Origin: an uncultured Prevotellaceae bacterium
Lineage (GTDB): Bacteria > Bacteroidota > Bacteroidia > Bacteroidales > Bacteroidaceae
Reading direction: 5' to 3'
DNA length: 52,764 nucleotides
Assembly (NCBI GenBank): GCA_937893145.1
Contig: CALBJW010000143.1
Coordinates: forward strand, 1-52,764
Positions within the stretch are counted from its first letter, which is position 1; each line of letters begins with the position of its first letter. Under the pieces are notes generated by a model, which had not been told where the DNA came from, ran no database searches, and saw nothing but the letters and a program-made list of their open reading frames with translations. Made by a program: the position numbers and the translations under genes. Positions 42,055 to 50,019 of this stretch are shown piece after piece.

Positions 42055-43332
42055 CTATCTCAGTTTCTCGAGAGTTTTGAGTTCTTTGCCCATGTTAAGT
42101 TTATAGTAACATTCTCTGAGGCCAAAAAGCCATAATGATGTGTTGTCTTTAGCCAACTTGCTACAGCTTTCGTAAGCCTCCTTTGCCTTAATGTAGTAGT
42201 TTCTGATGCGTTCCTTTCCTTTAGCGTAGTTCTTGTCAGTAACTTTAAGGCTGAAATTGCGATATTCCTTCTGTGCAAACTCAAGATTAATGTTGCCTAT
42301 TGCGGAAAAAGCCTCATAATCGTCTGCATTTCTCTTCACAACCTGCTCGTAAGCCAACAAAGCATCCTGCAGCTGGCCAAGTTGTTCGTGCTGCCTACCC
42401 TTCATGAACCAGTAGTTGCGATTCTCTGGTGTACTCGCAACAACAGCATTGCAGAGCTTAAGAGCCGAGTCCAAGTCCGAATGGTCATTATAATATTTAA
42501 GGAGTGTGAGGAAGAAATACTCATTTGCTGGGTACATCTCTACCCCATCGCTTAGGTACTTGTTTCCAGTGAGCGTATCACTCAAAGCATAATATGACTT
42601 GGCACCTACCTCAAGAAGCTGGGAAAGTCGAGCCGTGTCTTTTTTTGCCATACCAATATGTTTCGCCACTCCTTTATAATTCTTGTCTGCATAAGCAAGG
42701 AATGTGGCGAGTGTAGCATGATGTAGAGAGTCGTTCTCATCCTCAAGCACATAACCATTTTTGTTTGATGTGAAGATAGGCTTCTTCTTGCTTGTCAGGT
42801 ACATATCAGCAAACTTATAGCCGTTCTTGAAGTCCTGTTTCTGCGAGAAGTATCTGTCTGCCGATGCAAGATTCTTGCGGAACTGCATGAGTCGTTGTCT
42901 GTTTGAGTCGCGAAGTCTGAATTTGCATTTCCCGTTCTCATCAGGAATCTGCTCAAGTGAGTCGCACCTGAGAACACACTCATAGAGTGAATATATATGG
43001 TTAAAGTATTTTGCTGTATCTGGTTTCTGTTTCAAGTACATCTTCCTGTTCTCTTCAAGAACAAGATTCTGCAAACAGACGGTCTGCATTTCGTACAGAC
43101 GAATTGATGAAAGAGCTTCAGGATGCTCCTTCATAGCCTTGTTGATTTCATCATTTGCATTTGCGTATTTACGGTCCTTGATAAGGTCCTTGACTTTTCT
43201 GATAGTAGATGAAACCTTGTACTCGTTCTTCTTTTGCTCCGTTTTGGTTGGCTTGTCAGCCTTTTCCTTCTTTTCTTGGGCAAAAGATGAAAGAGTAGAT
43301 AAGAATAATATTATAGTAAAAACAATCTTCAT
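42055..43332 (-). CDS. Secreted TPR-repeat protein
   Basis: 425 residues with signal peptide (IVFTIILFLSTLSSFAQ) and a Lys/Glu-rich segment after it. Tetratricopeptide-type helical pairs run along the protein; the clearest are RLYEMQTVCLQNLVLEE and the C-terminal RQHEQLGQLQDALLAYEQVVKRNADDYEAFSAIGNI. No catalytic motif. It is probably periplasmic or outer-membrane associated and paired with the TPR protein encoded 85 bp upstream. Function unknown. Confidence 0.82.
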   Translation of the reverse strand: MKIVFTIILFLSTLSSFAQEKKEKADKPTKTEQKKNEYKVSSTIRKVKDLIKDRKYANANDEINKAMKEHPEALSSIRLYEMQTVCLQNLVLEENRKMYLKQKPDTAKYFNHIYSLYECVLRCDSLEQIPDENGKCKFRLRDSNRQRLMQFRKNLASADRYFSQKQDFKNGYKFADMYLTSKKKPIFTSNKNGYVLEDENDSLHHATLATFLAYADKNYKGVAKHIGMAKKDTARLSQLLEVGAKSYYALSDTLTGNKYLSDGVEMYPANEYFFLTLLKYYNDHSDLDSALKLCNAVVASTPENRNYWFMKGRQHEQLGQLQDALLAYEQVVKRNADDYEAFSAIGNINLEFAQKEYRNFSLKVTDKNYAKGKERIRNYYIKAKEAYESCSKLAKDNTSLWLFGLRECYYKLNMGKELKTLEKLR

Positions 43333-43344
43333 CTCCTTATGTTA

Positions 43345-43389
43345 AAGAGAGTGTGCAAAACTCTCGCAAGTTCTTCCGCACACTCTCTT
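43345..43389 (-). terminator. Hairpin between the two TPR genes
   Basis: Perfect 12-bp inverted repeat (AAGAGAGTGTGC and complement) with a 21-nt loop and a short T stretch. It may terminate or attenuate transcription from the upstream TPR gene. Confidence 0.6.
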
Positions 43390-43417
43390 CTATTTTGTTT
43401 GTTAAGTAAATCGTGTA

Positions 43418-44707
43418 TTACTTAAAGCTGTAATACTTCTTATACTTGTCGCGTGCAGCAAGGTTACCAATGTTGTTGTAGAGGATGTAGAGTGGTTCAC
43501 CCCAGTAGTCTGTTTCGCTTGGATAAGCAGCTTCGAGCTTCTTGAAGAGGTCGATAGCGTGCTGCATATCCTTCTTGTCACCTGAGTTCTGAGCCTTCAT
43601 CCATGCAGACTTAGCTGGCATTGTGATAGCACGGTCGTCGTTTGGATACTTAGCAACAGCATCTGCGAAGAGAGCTTCAGCCTTGTCATACTGCTTGCGC
43701 TCGAAGTAGATCTGACCTTCCATGAGGTAAGCCTGGAGAGTGTTCTCGTTGTCTGGGCACTTTTCCTTAATCATCTGGATAGTATTAAGGCAGTCGTCCT
43801 TCTTGTCATTGTTGAACTGATACTGCATGAGCATGAATGCGAAGCTTGGGAACTGTTCTGCATCAGCCTTAGCCATACCCTTGTTGAGGTACTCGATGTA
43901 CTTGTTACCATCCTTCTCGCGGAAGTAGTTACAGAGAGCAGAGAGGCCTGTGATTTCGTACTTTGTGCCATTGAGCTGTGCGTATGCTGCTTCTACATCT
44001 GCAGCCGATACACCTTCAACAGCGCTGAGAGCCTGAGCCTTGAACGCCTTAGCGTAAGTGCTGTATTCTTCAATCTGTTCTGGCTTGAATGAAGGAGAAG
44101 ACTTCAAGAGCTTGCTTGAGATACCATAGAGAGCAGTACCAGCAAGTGTAACAGCCTGCTTCAACTCGTTCTGATTGTCGCTTGTAGAGTAGTTCTGAGC
44201 AGCAGTAAGACAAGCGATAGCAGCATTAGTACAGTTAGTCACGTTGCTGAGCTGAGTCTGCTGAGCAATAACATCTGCTTTCTTTCCGCTGAGTGCGAAG
44301 AGCGAGTCCGCCTTTACTGTATATCCAACGAGCTTACTTGCAGCATCAAGCATAGGAACCTTCTTAGCGTCATTGTCTGGATCTGCATTAGCATCGTCCT
44401 GATACTTCTTGAAGTAGAGACCATAGATGTTTGCAGCAGTCTGCAAAGCCTCCATTGAGTTATTTGTATATTTGTTAGCCAAAGCTTCGTCGATGAGTGC
44501 CTTTGCACCATCAAGCTTCTCGAAATTAGTTTCCTTACGACCATACTGTGCATTAGGAATACTCATTTCATAATCTGTCTTAGCCTTCTTAACGACCTTT
44601 TCAGCTTCCTTCTGGGCAGCCTTCTCAGCCTTGAGCTCTTCTTTGCTCTGAGCAGACACAGTCATTGCGAAACCTGCAAGGGCTGCAATAATCATAAATT
44701 TCTTCAT
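43418..44707 (-). CDS. Secreted TPR-repeat protein
   Basis: 429 residues from the chosen ATG at 44707, which gives a proper signal peptide (KKFMIIAALAGFAMTVSAQ). A longer frame from 44761 adds 18 residues without sense. The mature protein starts with a coiled-coil-like Lys/Glu/Ala stretch (EELKAEKAAQKEAEKVVKKAK). TPR units follow, clearest in AYLMEGQIYFERKQYDKAEALFADAVAKYP. It is encoded 79 bp downstream of gyrA. Function unknown; a structural periplasmic role is likely. Confidence 0.85.
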   Translation of the reverse strand: MKKFMIIAALAGFAMTVSAQSKEELKAEKAAQKEAEKVVKKAKTDYEMSIPNAQYGRKETNFEKLDGAKALIDEALANKYTNNSMEALQTAANIYGLYFKKYQDDANADPDNDAKKVPMLDAASKLVGYTVKADSLFALSGKKADVIAQQTQLSNVTNCTNAAIACLTAAQNYSTSDNQNELKQAVTLAGTALYGISSKLLKSSPSFKPEQIEEYSTYAKAFKAQALSAVEGVSAADVEAAYAQLNGTKYEITGLSALCNYFREKDGNKYIEYLNKGMAKADAEQFPSFAFMLMQYQFNNDKKDDCLNTIQMIKEKCPDNENTLQAYLMEGQIYFERKQYDKAEALFADAVAKYPNDDRAITMPAKSAWMKAQNSGDKKDMQHAIDLFKKLEAAYPSETDYWGEPLYILYNNIGNLAARDKYKKYYSFK

Positions 44708-44733
44708 AATTGATTTAAGAATTTTGAGCGTTG

Positions 44734-44764
44734 AAGGTGTCAAGCATGAAAGCTTGACCACCTT
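44734..44764 (-). terminator. Hairpin after gyrA
   Basis: Stem AAGGTG-TCAAGC paired with GCTTGA-CCACCTT, with one bulge. No strong T run on the minus strand, so it may act as an attenuator or processing site. Confidence 0.45.
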
Positions 44765-44786
44765 TTCCGACTCGGTTAGTTATTTG

Positions 44787-47495
44787 TTAATTGTTATCTG
44801 ATTCTGTTGCTTCTGATGCCTCGCCATTCTGAGTTTCCTCATCTGTTGAAGCATTTTCTTCAGTCTCATTTACTACAGGAATTGGGTTGCCGTTCTCATC
44901 AAGAATCTGGTTGCCGTTCTCGTCGAGCATGTATTCCACCTCTTCTGGTTCGTCTTCATGTTCTACGACACAGACACTTGAGATAACATCATTGCGCTTC
45001 TTGATGTCAATGAGTTTCACACCCTGAGAATTTCTGCTTGACTTGGTGATTGATGTCACAGCAAGACGGATTGTCACACCACTCTTGTTGATAATCATGA
45101 CGTCATTAGCCTCCGTTACGCTCTTGAATGCAACCAACTTACCAGTCTTCTCAGTGATGTTGATAGTCTTCACACCCTTACCGTTACGGTTTGTGATACG
45201 ATAAGTATAATAAGGTGAACGCTTACCGATACCCTTTTCTGAGAGTGCAAGAACTCGTGGCAACATAGGGAATTTATCATCAATCTCGTCCATGATGGCG
45301 TTTCTCTCATCTGCATTAGCTGCTGAATCGAGCTTTTCAAGATATTCCTCGATGCCTTCTGGACTGCGGAGAGAAATCATACCTACTACTTCGTCCTCAC
45401 CATCATTGTCAAGACGGATAGCACCAACACCTGTTGCACCACGTCCCATGTTACGAACTGTATTCTCGTTGAAACGGATAGCACGACCATTGCGGTTTGC
45501 GATGAGGATTTCCTCGTCTCCGTTTGTGAGGAGTACTTCCACCACGCTGTCGCCCTCATTGAGGTTGATGGCGATAAGACCATTTGAACGTGGACGAGAG
45601 TAGTTCTCGAACGAAGTCTTCTTAATGATACCCTGGCGAGTACAGAAGATGAGGTTATGACGAGCGTTCCACTCAGGGTCGTTCATGTTGCGTATGTTGA
45701 TGAATGCAGTAGCCTTGTCATCGCTGTCGATGTTGAGGAGGTTCTGTACTGCACGGCCCTTGAATGTCTTGTCACCCTCTGGAATGTCGTAAACCTTCAT
45801 CCAGAAACAACGTCCCTTCTGTGTGAAGAACATCATTGTGTTGTGAGTCATCGCAGGATAGATATGCTCGATGAAGTCACTCTGTCGAGCGCTACCGCCC
45901 TTGCTACCTACTCCACCACGAGCCTGAGTGCGGAACTCGCTGAGAGCAGTACGCTTGATGTAGCCGAGGTGGCTGATAGTGATGACTACAGGGTCATTTG
46001 GATAAAAGTCTTCTGGGTTGAAGTTTTCTGATGCTGAGTAGTCGATTACAGTGCGACGCTCATCACCGAACTTATCCTTCACTTCGAGGAGTTCATCCTT
46101 CATCACCTTCTTGCAGAGTTCAGGGTCATCGAGAATCTGCTGGAGGTACTGGATGAGCTTCTGGAGTTCTTCGTATTCCTTGTGGAGAGCTTCCTGCTGA
46201 AGACCAGTGAGCTGGCGGAGTCGCATCTCAACAACGTACTTAGCCTGTGGCTCGTCGAACGAGAAGCGTTCCATGAGTCGCTGGATAGCCTCTGCAGGTT
46301 CCTTTGATGAACGGATGATATGTACTACCTCGTCGATATTGTCACTTGCGATGATGAGAGCCTCAAGGAGGTGAGCACGCTCTTCAGCCTTGCGCTTGTC
46401 GTACTTTGTGCGGCGGATAGTCACATCGTGACGGTGGTCGCAGAAGCACTTCACCATGTCGCGGAGCGAGAGCTGCTTAGGACGCTTCTTCACGATAGCG
46501 ATAGAGTTAACCGAGAAGCTTGACTGGAGTTCAGTCATCTTGTAGAGCTTGTTGAGGACAACATTAGCGTTTGCATCACGCTTGATGTCAACAACGATAC
46601 GCATACCTTCACGGTCCGACTCATCGTTCACATTCGAGATACCATCAATCTTCTTTTCGCTAACGAGGTCAGCAATCTTCTTGATGAGTTCACTCTTATT
46701 TACATTATAAGGAATCTCACTCACTACAATCTTCTCATGAGTGCCATCGCTTTCGATTTCAGTCTTTGAACGAACCACGATACGACCACGACCAGTCTCG
46801 TAAGCCTCCTTCACACCGTCGATACCACAGATGATACCACCAGTTGGGAAGTCAGGAGCCTTAATCCATCGCATGAGGTCTGAGCTTGTCAATTCTGGGT
46901 TGTCGATGAATGCCACACATCCGTCAATCACCTCACCGAGGTTATGAGTTGGGATGTTAGTTGCCATACCTACAGCGATACCAGTGGCACCATTCACGAG
47001 GAGGTTAGGAATACGAGTTGGGAGAACAGTAGGCTCCATCTCCGAGTTATCGAAGTTAGGGTCCATATCCACAGTCTCCTTCTCGATGTCAACGAGCATT
47101 GCTTCACCAATCTTGCTCAATCTTGCCTCAGTGTAACGCATGGCAGCTGCGCCATCACCATCCACCGAACCGAAGTTACCCTGACCATCTACCAGAGTGT
47201 ATCGCATAGCCCAAGGCTGTGCAAGACGCACGAGTGCACCATATACTGACGAGTCGCCATGTGGGTGGAGGTGACCGAGCACATCACCCACGATACGAGC
47301 ACACTTGCGTGTTGGCTTGTCGCTTGTGATACCGTTGTGGTCCATGCTGTAGAGGATACGGCGGTGCACAGGCTTAAAACCATCGCGGACATCAGGAAGC
47401 GCACGAGACACAATCACCGACATTGAGTAGTCGATATACGATTGCTTCATCGTTTCGTTGATGTCAACTTTGATAATTCTGTCTAAATCTTCCAT
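44787..47495 (-). CDS. gyrA: DNA gyrase subunit A
   Basis: 902-aa ATP-dependent topoisomerase subunit that cuts and rejoins DNA. The breakage-reunion domain includes the catalytic Tyr121 (AAAMRYTEARL). The quinolone region reads HPHGDSSVYGALVRLAQ: Ser82 matches E. coli Ser83, and Gly86 sits where E. coli has Asp87. The C-terminal pinwheel has six-blade repeats, with the GyrA-box QARGGVGSKGG. An acidic tail contains a duplicated DENGNQILDENGNPI and ends in Glu/Asn-rich residues. It has its own promoter and is preceded by an unusual 630-bp gap. Confidence 0.97.
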   Translation of the reverse strand: MEDLDRIIKVDINETMKQSYIDYSMSVIVSRALPDVRDGFKPVHRRILYSMDHNGITSDKPTRKCARIVGDVLGHLHPHGDSSVYGALVRLAQPWAMRYTLVDGQGNFGSVDGDGAAAMRYTEARLSKIGEAMLVDIEKETVDMDPNFDNSEMEPTVLPTRIPNLLVNGATGIAVGMATNIPTHNLGEVIDGCVAFIDNPELTSSDLMRWIKAPDFPTGGIICGIDGVKEAYETGRGRIVVRSKTEIESDGTHEKIVVSEIPYNVNKSELIKKIADLVSEKKIDGISNVNDESDREGMRIVVDIKRDANANVVLNKLYKMTELQSSFSVNSIAIVKKRPKQLSLRDMVKCFCDHRHDVTIRRTKYDKRKAEERAHLLEALIIASDNIDEVVHIIRSSKEPAEAIQRLMERFSFDEPQAKYVVEMRLRQLTGLQQEALHKEYEELQKLIQYLQQILDDPELCKKVMKDELLEVKDKFGDERRTVIDYSASENFNPEDFYPNDPVVITISHLGYIKRTALSEFRTQARGGVGSKGGSARQSDFIEHIYPAMTHNTMMFFTQKGRCFWMKVYDIPEGDKTFKGRAVQNLLNIDSDDKATAFINIRNMNDPEWNARHNLIFCTRQGIIKKTSFENYSRPRSNGLIAINLNEGDSVVEVLLTNGDEEILIANRNGRAIRFNENTVRNMGRGATGVGAIRLDNDGEDEVVGMISLRSPEGIEEYLEKLDSAANADERNAIMDEIDDKFPMLPRVLALSEKGIGKRSPYYTYRITNRNGKGVKTINITEKTGKLVAFKSVTEANDVMIINKSGVTIRLAVTSITKSSRNSQGVKLIDIKKRNDVISSVCVVEHEDEPEEVEYMLDENGNQILDENGNPIPVVNETEENASTDEETQNGEASEATESDNN

Positions 47496-47560
47496 TAAAT
47501 ATTATTGTTAATTTGTCTTTTTGATAGAGAATATGCCCGAAGGTTTAATTGTTCATTTGA

Positions 47561-47568
47561 CAAAGGTA
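47561..47568 (-). promoter_or_regulatory. -7 box for gyrA
   Basis: TACCTTTG on the minus strand, 66 bp before the ATG. Confidence 0.6.
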
Positions 47569-47721
47569 CGCATTTATACGCACACGCGCAAGCGAAAAAA
47601 CATAAAAATGCTTAAAAACCCCCTAAATTTCGTTTCTAAGCGATTTTATGTTCAAAATCGAGGGGGTGTCGATGCAAACGTGTGAATCTGTTAGAACGAA
47701 AGAAAAAGGCATCATGTTCGA

Positions 47722-47775
47722 TGTTCCGAAATGTGTTCCAGTTTTTGTTCCGAATCGTGTTCCAATTTATGTTCC
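47722..47775. repeat. TGTTCC array with exact 12-bp period
   Basis: Five TGTTCC cores at 47722, 47734, 47746, 47758 and 47770, each followed by six variable bases. A degenerate TGTTCG precedes them at 47715. Confidence 0.92.
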
Positions 47776-47818
47776 AGAAAAATCTTGCGGTGTTTTGATG
47801 CAAAACTTGCGGTAAATT

Positions 47819-47884
47819 GAGGTCATTCTTCCGCAAGTTTGAGGTCATTCTTCCGTATGTTTGAGGTCAAACTACCGTATGTTT
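47819..47884. repeat. 22-bp period array with CCGTATGTTT core (copy set 2)
   Basis: Units at 47819-47840, 47841-47862 and 47863-47884, each opening GAGGTCA and ending CCGCAAGTTT or CCGTATGTTT. Same unit as at 20830-20895. Confidence 0.92.
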
Positions 47885-47906
47885 TTGTAAAATGCAGTGC
47901 AATTCT

Positions 47907-48116
47907 GGAACTGGAACAAAAATGGAACAAATTTCGGAACACAAAAAATGTTGTTGTATGTTCTTGAAAATGTTTTGTTTAACTGCTTTGTTATTACTAT
48001 TTGTTCCGATGTTCCAGTAATTTTACTATTGAGAGAAAATATAAATAAAAAAAAGAAAAAGTATAAATAGAGAGTATAAAGTAGGTTTGGAACTGGAACA
48101 CGGAACATTCGGAACA
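47907..48116. repeat. Inverted GGAACA clusters
   Basis: GGAAC(T/A) at 47907, 47913, 47924 and 47936; TGTTCC at 48002 and 48010; GGAAC(T/A) at 48089, 48095, 48102 and 48111. The orientation alternates, so TTGTTCCGA-TGTTCC near 48001 can pair with GGAACATTCGGAACAA near 48102-48117. Confidence 0.85.
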
Positions 48117-48126
48117 AAGTAGCGGT

Positions 48127-48867
48127 TTATTCTGCCTCCGCTTCCTTCTGAGCCTTCACCTCTTCACGAGTTGGGAAGTGGCCGAGCCAACGCATCTGGC
48201 GAATGCACCAGTTTTGGCGACGATACATGTAGGAAGATGGGTATTGGCTGTTGAACTTGCGTGGGTTTGGAAGTGAAACGGCAATAAGGGCGCATTGACT
48301 GCGATTGAGGTTGTAGGCATTCACTCCGAAATGCTCCTGTGCTACAGACTCTGCCCCGTAGATGCCATCACCCATTTCGATGGTGTTGAGATAGACCTCC
48401 ATGATGCGTTGCTTGTCCCAGAAGAACTCGATGAGGACTGTGAAGTAGGCTTCGAGTCCTTTGCGGAACCATGCCATCTTGCCTGATGATGCTGTAGGCC
48501 AGAGGAAGACATTCTTAGCAGTCTGCTGGGAGATAGTGGATGCACCACGAGTGCGACGACCACTCTGCTTCTCCTTGATTGCGTCCTTGATGGCATCAAG
48601 GTCAAATCCGTTGTGGTTGAGGAAGTTCTGGTCCTCCGAACTCCATACAGCAAGTGGAAGGTCGGGCGACATTTCTTCGAGTGGTACCCAGTCGTGCTTG
48701 AGCTTGAGTGTCTCATGGTTGCTTATCTGCTGAAAGCAACGGATGAACATGAGTGGCGAGCATGGCACGGGTACATATTTATATATTACAACGAAGAATA
48801 TTGATGAACCAAAAAAGAAGATGAGAAGCCACTTGAGGGCTTTGCCGAGTTTGTCGAAGAATTTCAT
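48127..48867 (-). CDS. mtgA: Monofunctional biosynthetic peptidoglycan transglycosylase
   Basis: Polymerises lipid II into glycan strands at the inner membrane. The 246-aa protein has an N-terminal membrane helix (ALKWLLIFFFGSSIFFVVIY) and a GT51 domain. The catalytic Glu context is WSSEDQNFLNHNGFD, followed by RRTRGASTISQQTAKNVFLWP and the second GT51 motif region RIMEVYLNTIEMGDGIYGAE. No transpeptidase domain. The leader contains an 8-bp repeat. Confidence 0.94.
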   Translation of the reverse strand: MKFFDKLGKALKWLLIFFFGSSIFFVVIYKYVPVPCSPLMFIRCFQQISNHETLKLKHDWVPLEEMSPDLPLAVWSSEDQNFLNHNGFDLDAIKDAIKEKQSGRRTRGASTISQQTAKNVFLWPTASSGKMAWFRKGLEAYFTVLIEFFWDKQRIMEVYLNTIEMGDGIYGAESVAQEHFGVNAYNLNRSQCALIAVSLPNPRKFNSQYPSSYMYRRQNWCIRQMRWLGHFPTREEVKAQKEAEAE

Positions 48868-48890
48868 GAGGTTTTTGTTTTGTTTTTTGC

Positions 48891-48930
48891 GTAGTTACGT
48901 GGTTATGTGATTACGTTGTTACGACGTTAT
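48891..48930. repeat. 8-bp period array in the mtgA leader
   Basis: Five degenerate 8-bp units of the type GTnGTTAC/GTGATTAC. The array lies between the mtgA -7 box and its start codon, so it forms most of the 5' leader. Confidence 0.8.
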
Positions 48931-48937
48931 TTGTTTG

Positions 48938-48945
48938 CAAAAATA
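48938..48945 (-). promoter_or_regulatory. -7 box for mtgA
   Basis: TATTTTTG on the minus strand, just upstream of the 8-bp array. Confidence 0.5.
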
Positions 48946-49004
48946 CGACAAATCTTTCAATCAACAATCAAGTAGAAGGGAAATAATAAGGATAAGGGCA
49001 AAAA

Positions 49005-49032
49005 AAGGAGAAGCGATTGCTCACTTCTCCTT
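49005..49032 (-). terminator. Terminator of the OmpA-like lipoprotein gene
   Basis: 9-bp stem AAGGAGAAG/CTTCTCCTT, 10-nt loop, followed on the minus strand by seven T residues. Confidence 0.85.
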
Positions 49033-49060
49033 AAATTTATCTTTGTAAACGTGTTGCCGA

Positions 49061-49762
49061 TTACTGAAGAGTACCTTCGTTAGCTGCCTTGATCATAGCT
49101 TCAGAAGCGTAGAGGTAAACTTCTACACGACGAGAAGCAGCGCGGTTTTCAGTACCGTCAGCGTTGAGAACGAGGTTAGTCTCACCGAAGCCCTGAGCGT
49201 TCTTGATCTGGTTAGCGTTTACGCCACAAGTGTTTGTGAGGTAAGTCTTAACTGAGTTTGCACGGTTCTGTGAGAGAGTGAGGTTAGTCTGGTCAGCACC
49301 GTCTGAAGAAGCGTAACCGTGGATAGCAACGTCACAGTCAGTGTAAACATTGAGAACCTTAGTTGCGAAGTTCTTGAGTTCGTTCTGAGCAGCAGCCTGG
49401 AGAGCGTACTTACCTGTGCTGAAGAGGATACCGTTATCGAATGTAACCTTAACAGCCTCAAGACCGTTAGCGTCCTTGATAGTCTCAACCTGAGCGTTAG
49501 CAGCAGCGGCAGCGGCAGCAGCCTTAGCCTTATCCATCTTCTTACCGATGAGGAGACCTGCAGTTGTACCTACAGCAGCACCTACAGCAGCACCAATAGC
49601 AGCACCCTTAGCATTCTTACCAATGAGGTAACCTACACCAGCACCAACAGCTGTACCAGCACCACCGCCGATGAGACCACCCTTACCCATGTTTGACATG
49701 TTACAACCAGAAAGGAGTACAAGTGCACTCATGAGAATAGCAATAAACTTTGAATTCTTCAT
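49061..49762 (-). CDS. OmpA-family lipoprotein with glycine-zipper domain
   Basis: 233 residues from the ATG at 49762, chosen because it gives a lipoprotein signal (FIAILMSALVLLSGC). A glycine-zipper segment follows (GGLIGGGAGTAVGAGVGYLIGKNAKGAAIGA-type, split over residues 25-75), then an Ala-rich linker. The C-terminal OmpA peptidoglycan-binding domain includes GYASSDGADQTNLTLSQNRANSVKTYL and NRAASRRVEVYL. It probably links the outer membrane to the cell wall. Strong codon bias suggests high expression; it has its own promoter and terminator. Confidence 0.92.
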   Translation of the reverse strand: MKNSKFIAILMSALVLLSGCNMSNMGKGGLIGGGAGTAVGAGVGYLIGKNAKGAAIGAAVGAAVGTTAGLLIGKKMDKAKAAAAAAAANAQVETIKDANGLEAVKVTFDNGILFSTGKYALQAAAQNELKNFATKVLNVYTDCDVAIHGYASSDGADQTNLTLSQNRANSVKTYLTNTCGVNANQIKNAQGFGETNLVLNADGTENRAASRRVEVYLYASEAMIKAANEGTLQ

Positions 49763-49886
49763 AATCTTTTTTAATTTAATTAATAAAGTTTGTTTATAAA
49801 ATTTGATGTCTGTCTTTGTTCTTTTGGTATGACTGAGCATATCATCAAATGGTTTAATATGCATGTGTCAATTCCGTTTTCGGGTG

Positions 49887-49894
49887 CAAATATA
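49887..49894 (-). promoter_or_regulatory. -7 box for the OmpA-like gene
   Basis: TATATTTG on the minus strand, about 125 bp upstream of the chosen ATG, giving a long leader. Confidence 0.55.
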
Positions 49895-49969
49895 TATAAT
49901 TTCGCTGACATTCTTGCTCGGCGAACTAATTTTTTTAATTATAAGGAATGAAAATTCAAAAATAAGTCG

Positions 49970-49977
49970 TAAATTTG
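49970..49977 (+). promoter_or_regulatory. -7 box for proS
   Basis: TAAATTTG, 43 bp before the ATG. Confidence 0.55.
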
Positions 49978-50019
49978 CACGAATAAATAAGTGAAGTTAG
50001 ATAAAATCATATATAAAAA

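Larger units (their letters stand above)
47496..48126. other. Long intergenic region between mtgA and gyrA with multiple arrays
   Basis: 631 bp without a credible gene. It contains the gyrA -7 box (47561-47568), a 12-bp period TGTTCC array, a 22-bp array shared with 20830-20895, inverted GGAACA clusters, and an inverted repeat (47803-47812 with 47831-47840). Small frames here encode only repeat-derived peptides such as NWNT repeats. Confidence 0.85.

Noticed and set aside
47250..47260. Quinolone-resistance change in GyrA (Gly where E. coli has Asp87)
   Set aside because: May simply be the normal residue in this lineage; cannot be called resistance from one sequence.
47636..48117. Small minus-strand frames with NWNT-type peptide repeats
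   Set aside because: The 4-residue repeat is a direct consequence of the 12-bp DNA array; no start signals or conservation evidence.
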